Below, one piece after another: positions 6,755 through 12,989 of a DNA stretch of 17,668 nt (position 1 is its first letter; the number at the start of each line of letters is the position of its first letter). The DNA lies in contig CAWKZT010000029.1 of the NCBI GenBank assembly GCA_963854565.1, positions 1-17,668 of the forward strand, written 5' to 3'. The notes beneath the pieces are model-generated. The model ran no database searches. It saw only the letters and a list, made by a program, of their open reading frames with translations, and was not told where the DNA came from. The stretch comes from CAWKZT01 sp963854565. GTDB lineage: Bacteria; Actinomycetota; Acidimicrobiia; Acidimicrobiales; JAHEJN01. The position numbers were made by a program, and so were the translations under genes.

Positions 6755-7471
6755 TTAGTGCCCGAAAGCTGCGAGCCAAGCCTCGGGAGTCTTCGGGGCG
6801 AACACAAAGTTGTGCTCGCGAGTGTGCCCCATCGAAGCCGAAGGCATCGGCGAATACAGGTGCCCCGGAAACAAAACGGTGTCGTCAGGAACCTTGGCGA
6901 GACGTTGGGTGAGGCTTTCGTAAAGCTGTGCTGGATCGCCACCCGGCAGATCAGTACGACCACAACCGTCCAGAAAGAGTGTGTCGCCGGCCAACAAACG
7001 GCCATCGACCAAGAAGCACTGGCTCCCTGGCGTGTGGCCTGGCGTATGAATGAGTTCGATGTCGATGGCGCCCACCGAAACGACATCACCGCTCACATGG
7101 GTGACCAGTTCAGCATCAGTTAGCCCCGTGACTTTACGTACGAACTCGGCTTCGTCATTTTGCACATGGACCGGCACCGACGCGTGCTGTTGCAGTTCGG
7201 CTACGCCGGCCAACTGAAAACCCATCATGGAACCACCGACATGATCGGCGTGATAATGCGTACCAAGGGCCCCGACCACTTTGAGCCCATCAGCCTCGAC
7301 CAAATCGACCAGTCCAGCTGGGTCATAGGCCGGATCCACAATGACAGCTTCGCCGGTTTGGCGATCTCCAACGACGTACGCGAAGTTGCGCATTTGGGTG
7401 GCAATTTCATCGCCAACAGCAAAGTCGCGCCCCGAAAGCAACTGTCGGAAATAAAGCCGATCATCGGTCAT
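6755..7471 (-). CDS. Metallo-beta-lactamase-fold hydrolase, ETHE1/glyoxalase II-like
   Basis: A 238-residue cytosolic enzyme. The frame is open further upstream, but the start is the ATG at 7471, which overlaps the uridine kinase stop as ATGA and has GGTGAG six bases before it. Metal ligands are visible: THYHADH with His72, His74, Asp76 and His77, His146 in HTPGHTPGS, Asp163 in AGDTLF, and His204 in FPGHLY. CGRTDLPGGD (170-179) and the MRNFAYVVGD strand resemble persulfide dioxygenases (ETHE1) and glyoxalase II enzymes. ETHE1-type members oxidise glutathione or mycothiol persulfide with one iron; glyoxalase II uses two metals for thioester hydrolysis. Both sets of ligands are present, so the choice is open. 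No rhodanese domain is fused. Coupling to uridine kinase is by position only. Confidence 0.9.
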   Translation of the reverse strand: MTDDRLYFRQLLSGRDFAVGDEIATQMRNFAYVVGDRQTGEAVIVDPAYDPAGLVDLVEADGLKVVGALGTHYHADHVGGSMMGFQLAGVAELQQHASVPVHVQNDEAEFVRKVTGLTDAELVTHVSGDVVSVGAIDIELIHTPGHTPGSQCFLVDGRLLAGDTLFLDGCGRTDLPGGDPAQLYESLTQRLAKVPDDTVLFPGHLYSPMPSASMGHTREHNFVFAPKTPEAWLAAFGH

Positions 7472-8136
7472 GAGGCACTCACCGGCTGTGCCGAGGAAGT
7501 TGCGTACGTGAGAAGGAGCTTTTCGAGCAGAGCCTCCCGGTTGTGTCCGAATGGGGCATAAATATCCGCCTGAGTAGCAAAAGGTTCCACGAACTGTTCG
7601 TGCATCGGCTCGACAAATTGACTCCACTGGCGTTCTACGTCAGCGATATCACGGCCGCGCTCGACGGTGTCGCGGGCTATGCGCCGATCGCGGCGCACAT
7701 CGGGTGGGACGTCAAGATAAACGGACATATCAACAAGCTCACGAACCTCTTTAATCGTAAAGAGTAATATTCCCTCGACGATGATGAGATCGGCGGGACC
7801 AGCGGTATTGGTAACCGGGGCGCGAGTGTGAGTAGAAAAATCGTAAGTTGGAACCTCGACCGTGCCCCCACTTTGCAAGATGCGAAGGTGTTCCACAAAA
7901 AGCTGGTCGTCGAGGGAGTCGGGATGATCCCAATTGACCTGGGATCGCTGGTCGGGCGTCAGGTGGGAGTGATCGTGGTAATACGAATCAAAGGACACCA
8001 CCGCCACAGCTCCGTCGAACTTCTCTAATACCTGGTTGACTAAGTACGTCTTGCCCGCACCACTGCCGCCACAGATCCCCCAAACAGGAACGTTGCGCCT
8101 ATTTGCGTCAGTCAAGATACTGGTTCCCGTGTCCAC
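7468..8136 (-). CDS. udk: Uridine kinase-like P-loop kinase
   Basis: A 222-residue cytosolic P-loop kinase that phosphorylates uridine (and often cytidine) to the monophosphate in pyrimidine salvage. Walker A is GGSGAGKT (23-30). Further family marks are FDSYY (49-53), NWDHPDS (68-74), the YDF segment (98-100), VEGILLF (120-126) with a Walker-B-like role, and the RDTVERGR lid region (155-162). It is a little longer than the Escherichia coli enzyme at the N-terminus. The start is GTG at 8136, which sits in a perfect palindrome (TCCCGTG and CACGGGA) and has no clear Shine-Dalgarno; a TTG ten codons in is another candidate. It follows larC by 35 bases and overlaps the next gene by four. Confidence 0.88.
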   Translation of the reverse strand: MDTGTSILTDANRRNVPVWGICGGSGAGKTYLVNQVLEKFDGAVAVVSFDSYYHDHSHLTPDQRSQVNWDHPDSLDDQLFVEHLRILQSGGTVEVPTYDFSTHTRAPVTNTAGPADLIIVEGILLFTIKEVRELVDMSVYLDVPPDVRRDRRIARDTVERGRDIADVERQWSQFVEPMHEQFVEPFATQADIYAPFGHNREALLEKLLLTYATSSAQPVSAS

Positions 8137-8171
8137 GGGAGTTGAGCCTAACGCGAGTTGGCACTACGGCC

Positions 8172-9389
8172 CTAAGCAACATCGTCGGGCTCGCTAGGAG
8201 GTGTCGGTATTTTGCGGCGACGCCACGCTTCTTCGGCCAACGAGACAACTTCGCGCAGCGGCAAACCAATGAGTTCGGCGACCTTCGCGGCATCATCATG
8301 CTCGACTTTGACGCGGCCGTGCGAAACCTTGACACGGATCGGCCGACCCTCAACATCGACACTTTCCAACGTGCGAGCCTGTGGCCACCGTTCAAGTTGC
8401 CGGCCGCGAACGCCAAGCGATCCGGTCTCGCGCACCAAAGTGCGCCCAACCTGCGCACTTAGAATTGGATCGCACAGCGCGGAAATGGTGTAAGCCGGCC
8501 GCCCCTTCTTCATTACGATTGGTGTGATCCAGGCATCGTGGGCGCCGGCCGCGAGGACCGCGGAAATTGCATGGGCCAAGGTTTCACCCGTGGCATCATC
8601 GACATTTACATCGAGTTGTGTGACGGGCTGACCGGTGGCCAACTCGGCGGCTTTTGTGCCCAACACCACCTGCGTAAGATTTGGTCGATCAGAAAGGTCG
8701 GCGTCACCAGCACCAAATCCGCTGGCCCCGATCGTCATTGCCGGCATGGGACCCCAACCCTGCACCATCGTGGCGAGCAACGCTGCTCCGGTCGGAGTCG
8801 TGAGTTCGAGGTTGATATCGATGCCATAAGTGGGTGCATCGACCAGCAGTGCGACAGTCGCCGGCGCGGGATTAGGAATAATTCCGTGGGCTGCCTTTAC
8901 CGTTCCGATTCCAGTAGCAACCGGGCTGGAGTACACCTCGTCGATGCCCAGCACCTCCAATGCCGCGCAGGATCCGACGATATCGATGATGGCATCGAGA
9001 CCGCCAACCTCGTGAAAATGCACGGTGTCAGGTGACCGACGATGCAGTTTCCCTTCGGCATGAGCGAGCGCATCAAATGTGGCCAGGGAACGAGTCCGGA
9101 CACGTTCGGGTAAACCAGCCTCCTCAACTAACGCAGCAATGTGCGCGGCGGTCCGAACAACCGATGTTTCTTCGGTAACCACCGTGACGCTAGTGGCTGC
9201 TATCCCACCACGAAGAACAGGCTCTGCCTGGAGTTCCCAGCCTTCTACCGGCAGACGGTTGAGAAGTTTGCGAACTTCGTCGATGTCAGCTCCAGCATCG
9301 ATGAGTGCCCCAAGGGCCATGTCGCCCGCGATGCCAGAAAAACAATGAAACCAAGCAATATTGCATCCGTTGCTGGCGCTATCGGTCAT
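8172..9389 (-). CDS. larC: LarC, nickel insertion enzyme for the nickel-pincer nucleotide cofactor
   Basis: LarC inserts nickel into pyridinium-3,5-bisthiocarboxylic acid mononucleotide, the last step in making the cofactor of LarA lactate racemase and related epimerases; it uses CTP. The 405 residues show the family marks CFSGIAGDMALGAL (16-29), HFHEVGGLDAI (124-134), AHGIIPNPAPAT (167-178), LTTPTGAA (196-203) and MKKGRPAYT (293-301). The chain is one uninterrupted frame, unlike Lactiplantibacillus plantarum where larC is split and joined by frameshifting. The ATG at 9389 has AAAGGAG nine bases upstream and overlaps the larB stop by 11 bases, so the two are translationally coupled. An in-frame codon 22 positions upstream is ignored because it lies deep in larB. 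Confidence 0.95.
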   Translation of the reverse strand: MTDSASNGCNIAWFHCFSGIAGDMALGALIDAGADIDEVRKLLNRLPVEGWELQAEPVLRGGIAATSVTVVTEETSVVRTAAHIAALVEEAGLPERVRTRSLATFDALAHAEGKLHRRSPDTVHFHEVGGLDAIIDIVGSCAALEVLGIDEVYSSPVATGIGTVKAAHGIIPNPAPATVALLVDAPTYGIDINLELTTPTGAALLATMVQGWGPMPAMTIGASGFGAGDADLSDRPNLTQVVLGTKAAELATGQPVTQLDVNVDDATGETLAHAISAVLAAGAHDAWITPIVMKKGRPAYTISALCDPILSAQVGRTLVRETGSLGVRGRQLERWPQARTLESVDVEGRPIRVKVSHGRVKVEHDDAAKVAELIGLPLREVVSLAEEAWRRRKIPTPPSEPDDVA

Positions 9390-10191
9390 TGATCGGGTCT
9401 CCTTTATTGCTTGTTCCAAGTCGGAACATGCGCACAACCGCGCTGGCCGCTCCAAATCCGTTGTCTATTCCTACCACTGTGATTCCCGATGCGCAGGAAG
9501 CCAGCATGCCCAGCAAGGCTGTTACACCCGCTAACGACGACCCGTAGCCGGCACTGGTTGGCACGGCAATCACCGGAGCAGCAGTGAGTCCCCCAATTAC
9601 GCTGGCGAGCGCTCCTTCCATCCCCGCAACAACCACGATGACGTCGGCCGCAGCAATTGTTTCGGTTTCGGCCAGTAGGCGATGGATCCCTGCCACACCG
9701 CAATCATTCAAACGCCCCGGCGAGAAACCATAAGCCGACAGCACTGCATCAACTTCTTCGGCAACAATTTGGTCGGCGGTTCCCGCAGAAATGATCAGAA
9801 CCTGTGATCCGGCGCCAGTCGATGCTGGTCGAGAATTCCAAACCACAGTGTGGCCCAGAGCAGCGCCCGAGGGGTGGGCCTGCAAAGTTGCTGCAATCTG
9901 ACTTTCATCGGCGCGACTCAAGATGACCGGAGCGGCTCCTGCGTCCAGTAATTCGTCCACAATTGCCACACATTGCTCAACCGTTTTCCCTGGCCCATAG
10001 ATCGTTTCGGCCATACCCTGACGCAACGACCGGTGATGATCCACGCGAGCAAAACCAAGATCAGTGAACGGTAATCGACGAAGCGAAGCAACCGCTTCGT
10101 CGGCTGTAGTAGCACCAGAGCGAATCGAGTCGATCAACGATCGAAGGTCTACTTCATCCATACCCGCAAAATCTACCGGGGCTCGGCACAT
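9379..10191 (-). CDS. larB: LarB, carboxylase of the nickel-pincer nucleotide pathway
   Basis: LarB carboxylates and hydrolyses nicotinic acid adenine dinucleotide to pyridinium-3,5-biscarboxylic acid mononucleotide, the first step of the lar cofactor pathway. At 270 residues it matches the family. Visible are LPFTDLGFARVDHHR (40-54), LRQGMAETIYGPGKT (56-70), and the PurE-like half with AGTAD (136-140), VVAGMEGALASV (188-199) and IAVPTSAGYG (208-217). Cys233 in ASCASG corresponds to the catalytic cysteine (Cys221 in the L. plantarum enzyme), followed by IDNGFGAA. The ATG at 10191 has AAGGA ten bases upstream; an ATG at 10161, which begins nearer the usual family N-terminus, is an alternative. 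larC follows with an 11-base overlap. Confidence 0.94.
   Translation of the reverse strand: MCRAPVDFAGMDEVDLRSLIDSIRSGATTADEAVASLRRLPFTDLGFARVDHHRSLRQGMAETIYGPGKTVEQCVAIVDELLDAGAAPVILSRADESQIAATLQAHPSGAALGHTVVWNSRPASTGAGSQVLIISAGTADQIVAEEVDAVLSAYGFSPGRLNDCGVAGIHRLLAETETIAAADVIVVVAGMEGALASVIGGLTAAPVIAVPTSAGYGSSLAGVTALLGMLASCASGITVVGIDNGFGAASAVVRMFRLGTSNKGDPINDR
9399..9405 (-). promoter_or_regulatory. Strong ribosome binding site of larC
   Basis: AAAGGAG on the minus strand, nine bases before the ATG at 9389 and inside the larB coding region. It fixes the larC start and is the best Shine-Dalgarno match I saw in the window. Confidence 0.65.
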
Positions 10192-10201
10192 CGTGGGACT
10201 A

Positions 10202-10206
10202 TCCTT
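10202..10206 (-). promoter_or_regulatory. Ribosome binding site favouring the upstream larB start
   Basis: AAGGA on the minus strand ten bases before the ATG at 10191. The rival ATG at 10161 has no comparable site, although the encoded protein would start closer to where LarB homologues usually do. Confidence 0.4.
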
Positions 10207-10212
10207 CGCCAA

Positions 10213-11163
10213 GTGAATGATAAATCCACCTCCGCTCGTCCCAGCCGCATTGGTTACTTGGGTCCGGCTGGCACCTTTACTGAGCAGGCGCTGCTGACGC
10301 AGCCTGACCTCGCCGCCGCCGAACATGTACTGTTCCCCAGCTTTGCGGACATATTCCACGCCATTACCACCGGCGATGTTGATCAAGCATTTGTGGCGAT
10401 CGAGAACTCGATTGCGGGATCAGTCAATATTACGCTCGATACGTTGATCTTCGAATCCGAACTCATTATTCAACGCGAAGTAGTCATTCCCATCGTGATG
10501 AACCTTCTCGTTAAGCCCGGTTCTACGCTCGAAGACATCACCGAGGTCCGTTCCATTCCGATTGCGACCGAACAATGTCGCGGTTGGTTGCGCGAACGCT
10601 TGCCCAACGCCGCCATGGTCGCCTCCAACGCGACCGCCGAAGCTGTCCAAGCTGTTGGCAAATCCTCGGATGGGTCCGTGGCTGCAATTGGTGCATCCTT
10701 GGCCGCCGAAATTTATGGCCTAGATATCTTGGCCCCCGATATTGCCGATCACCCCGGCGACCAGACCCGATTTGTTCTTGTTGAGCGATCCGGCGTGGCC
10801 CCTCGCACCGGTCACGACAAGACATCCATTGTCGTCTTTCAACGATCAAATGAACCTGGTTCACTTCTTGCCATTCTGCAAGAGTTCTCGGCCCGGCAAA
10901 TCGACCTTTCCAAGCTCGAATCTAGACCCACCAAACGCGAGCTCGGTGACTACTGTTTTTTGATCGATTTTCGCGGGCATATAGCCGACGAAGTCGTGGC
11001 GGACGCGTTGCGTAATCTCAAGGCGAAAGGACACAAGATCAAGTTCCTTGGTTCCTTCGCAGCCGCAGGCGGCCGGTCAACCGAAACGCGCGCCGAAGCA
11101 AACAAGACTTGGGCCGAAGCTAAAACTTGGGTAGCCGACCTTCAAGCCGGAATCACCCAATAA
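10213..11163 (+). CDS. pheA: Prephenate dehydratase
   Basis: Converts prephenate to phenylpyruvate in phenylalanine biosynthesis, in the cytosol. The 316-residue monofunctional form has the catalytic domain at about 12-190, opening with IGYLGPAGTFTEQAL and containing IENSIAGSV (63-71) and the catalytic Thr-Arg-Phe triplet at 185-187. An ACT regulatory domain follows at about 203-283 with GSLLAIL (216-222) and ESRP (236-239), the phenylalanine-binding motif. The usual SHPQA segment reads SIPIA (114-118). The last 30 residues are an Ala- and Glu-rich tail. The GTG start at 10213 has no clear Shine-Dalgarno and is only 21 bases from the divergent larB start, so a leaderless transcript is likely. 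Confidence 0.95.
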   Translation: MNDKSTSARPSRIGYLGPAGTFTEQALLTQPDLAAAEHVLFPSFADIFHAITTGDVDQAFVAIENSIAGSVNITLDTLIFESELIIQREVVIPIVMNLLVKPGSTLEDITEVRSIPIATEQCRGWLRERLPNAAMVASNATAEAVQAVGKSSDGSVAAIGASLAAEIYGLDILAPDIADHPGDQTRFVLVERSGVAPRTGHDKTSIVVFQRSNEPGSLLAILQEFSARQIDLSKLESRPTKRELGDYCFLIDFRGHIADEVVADALRNLKAKGHKIKFLGSFAAAGGRSTETRAEANKTWAEAKTWVADLQAGITQ

Positions 11164-11203
11164 CGCTATGTTCTAGCACTGCTCCCCCGCTAGCCTCAGA
11201 GGT

Positions 11204-11288
11204 GGAGGGATGGCAGAGCGGACGATTGCGTTGGTCTTGAAAACCAATGAGGTGAAAGCCTCCGGGGGTTCGAATCCCCCTCCCTCCG
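11204..11288 (+). tRNA. tRNA-Ser (anticodon UGA)
   Basis: The acceptor arms GGAGGGA (11204-11210) and TCCCTCC (11281-11287) pair fully, with discriminator G at 11288. The anticodon stem TTGGT/ACCAA encloses loop CTTGAAA, giving anticodon UGA for UCA codons. A long variable arm (around GAGGTGAAAGCCTC) is the class II mark of serine tRNAs. The T arm is GGGGG TTCGAAT CCCCC. The 3' CCA is not encoded. It is 40 bases after pheA. Confidence 0.97.
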
Positions 11289-11299
11289 CTCTATGTTTA

Positions 11300-11329
11300 T
11301 GTGGCCCGGTGTAAACCCGCCGGGCCACA
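11300..11329 (+). terminator. Hairpin after tRNA-Ser, probable terminator
   Basis: TGTGGCCCGG (11300-11309) and CCGGGCCACA (11320-11329) form a perfect 10-bp G+C-rich stem with a 10-base loop, 11 bases after the tRNA. Only a short T run (ACTTTC) follows on the plus strand. Being symmetrical and between convergent units, it may also end the minus-strand protease transcript. Confidence 0.6.
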
Positions 11330-11353
11330 GAACTTTCATAGACAGGTTCGGCG

Positions 11354-12898
11354 CTAGCCGGCGGTGATACGGCAGTCGGGCTTGTCGACGACGCTCAACA
11401 ACACATTTTCGTCGTCTCTAGCGCCTGATGGGTCAATGCCAATGGCATAGAGGCACACTGTGTGACCGCCGGCTGGGACGGTAAATGTCGAATTGAATCC
11501 GTGGTCGCCACTAATGCCAACAATTTCGTTCACGTCTGGTCGCGTTTGGTTGGCCAGGATATCTATGAACGGAACACCATCGAGATGCACCGCAATATCG
11601 AGCGACTGGTTTTCGCTATCGAGGTCGTAAGCCCAACCGGAAACATTCATTGAGGTGCCTGTCTGGGTGACCTGATCAAACGCACCACGCGGTGGCGCTT
11701 CATCAGTAACAGTGACGTAGCGGCAACCAATCAACTGGTTGAGACCGTCGAGTTCGCCGGTTTCGTCAACCGATAGTGAGTAGACGCAGACGCGGTGGTT
11801 TCCGTTGCGGATGGCGAGGGTGCGGTTGAAGCCATGGTCACCACCAATACCGAAGGCCCGGTTGACGTCAGGGCGGAAATCGGCGGCGCGTACAACCGGT
11901 GTGTCCAACGCAACAGGGTCACCAACACCGTCAAAGAACGCGTAAACGTGCACGACAAGGTCTTTGGTCGGTAGATCAGGGTCAAAGGACCAGCCATGTA
12001 CACGGATCTCACCGGGACCAGGCTCGAGTTCTTCCAAATTGGCGGTGGCGTAACTATTGGTAGTACCTGATGGCACATGCGACACAGGTGTAGATGTCGG
12101 CGTCGGTGTCGGTGTCGGAGTGGGTGTGACAATGGTACTGCCCAGCATGTAGTTAAGCCCACGGAGATCGCCGCTCTCGTAGGAAGGTGCTTCCCAGGAG
12201 GAAGAGTGCATTATTTGCAGTTTGCCTTCGAATAGGTCATCGAAATGACCAAGTCCGAGCGCGTGTCCGAGTTCGTGAGCAATGAGCGACCTGCGATCAA
12301 CCGGTGGGTAGTCGGCGGTGGGGTCGGATAACCAGACCCTGCCCTGATCCCAGCCTTCGCTCGCATTTTCCGTTGACGGACCAGCGCAACCAGCGATCAC
12401 AAACTCTGCGCCACACTGTTGAGAAACGAAGTCTTCCGGTGCCATCTCAATGGTGATTTCACCCAACGACATAGTATTAACTTCAGCGTCGGTGCGGTCG
12501 GCCACAACAAAATTCACTGTGGAAACAGTTGAAATTTCCGCGATTACCTCATCTAGTTGAGGGCCAAAATCAGCGACAATTGACGACGGACCCTGAAGCA
12601 CCAAGGTGATCGTGGGGTACTGAGCGGACCACTTCATGCAAATATTTGTGCCACCAGCGGTACCGGCGAATCCAATAAACCCGATCTCGTGAACAGCGCA
12701 ATCAATCTCCGCAGAACCCAACACCGAACTAGCAACGGCAAACCCAGGTGGAAGCATGGGGCCTAAATCGATCACCTCAGCGCGCACTGTTGCTGGGGTT
12801 TCGGCAACGGCCTCACCAGTGGCAACCATCCCGAACAAAACAACGGCCAACCCAAAAAGCGCAACGAATCCGACTCTCAGAAAGTTTCTGACCAACAT
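11354..12898 (-). CDS. Secreted matrixin-like zinc metalloprotease with duplicated C-terminal repeat
   Basis: A 514-residue exported protein. Residues 1-33 are a signal peptide (MLVRNFLR, hydrophobic core, AVAET cleavage region). The protease domain runs to about 255 and has the metzincin zinc site HELGHALGLGH at 208-218 (His208, His212, His218, catalytic Glu209) and a plausible Met-turn methionine at 230 (IMHSS). A Pro-Thr linker (about 258-271) is encoded by GTCGGT-type hexamers near 12095-12128. Two related repeats of about 100 residues follow, each with GW(S/A)(F/Y)D, RPDVN, GDHGFN and a (H)xVC(V/L)Y segment. I know this repeat only as a motif of secreted actinobacterial proteins. The frame opens earlier, but the ATG at 12898 with AAAGGTG upstream starts at the signal peptide. 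The substrate is unknown; a matrixin (M10A) is the nearest family. Confidence 0.88.
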   Translation of the reverse strand: MLVRNFLRVGFVALFGLAVVLFGMVATGEAVAETPATVRAEVIDLGPMLPPGFAVASSVLGSAEIDCAVHEIGFIGFAGTAGGTNICMKWSAQYPTITLVLQGPSSIVADFGPQLDEVIAEISTVSTVNFVVADRTDAEVNTMSLGEITIEMAPEDFVSQQCGAEFVIAGCAGPSTENASEGWDQGRVWLSDPTADYPPVDRRSLIAHELGHALGLGHFDDLFEGKLQIMHSSSWEAPSYESGDLRGLNYMLGSTIVTPTPTPTPTPTSTPVSHVPSGTTNSYATANLEELEPGPGEIRVHGWSFDPDLPTKDLVVHVYAFFDGVGDPVALDTPVVRAADFRPDVNRAFGIGGDHGFNRTLAIRNGNHRVCVYSLSVDETGELDGLNQLIGCRYVTVTDEAPPRGAFDQVTQTGTSMNVSGWAYDLDSENQSLDIAVHLDGVPFIDILANQTRPDVNEIVGISGDHGFNSTFTVPAGGHTVCLYAIGIDPSGARDDENVLLSVVDKPDCRITAG

Positions 12899-12941
12899 TT
12901 TCGCAGCACCTTTCTGAGGAAACTCTGTTACCAAGATCTCA

Positions 12942-12971
12942 ATAATATGCTACCTCGTCCCCTGCTGATAA
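12942..12971 (-). promoter_or_regulatory. Candidate sigma-70-type promoter of the metalloprotease
   Basis: On the minus strand TTATCA (12971-12966) and TATTAT (12947-12942) are separated by 18 bases and lie about 45 bases before the ATG at 12898. The -10 matches consensus at five of six positions and the -35 at four of six. The -35 overlaps a CTGCTG/CAGCAG hairpin (12963-12981) behind the upstream sulfatase gene. Confidence 0.4.
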
Positions 12972-12989
12972 GCCCAGCAGCGGGTTCGC

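Noticed and set aside
7472..7627. N-terminal extension of the metallo-beta-lactamase-fold enzyme over the uridine kinase gene
   Set aside because: The extension is antifamily in composition and overlaps the end of udk; the ATG at 7471 has a good ribosome binding site and the classic ATGA overlap.
11204..11350. tRNA-Ser as an integration site of a mobile element
   Set aside because: No integrase gene and no second copy of the tRNA 3' end were found in the window.
12090..12135. Short GTCGGT hexamer run as a possible microsatellite or CRISPR-like repeat
   Set aside because: It codes the Pro-Thr linker of the metalloprotease in frame and has no spacers.
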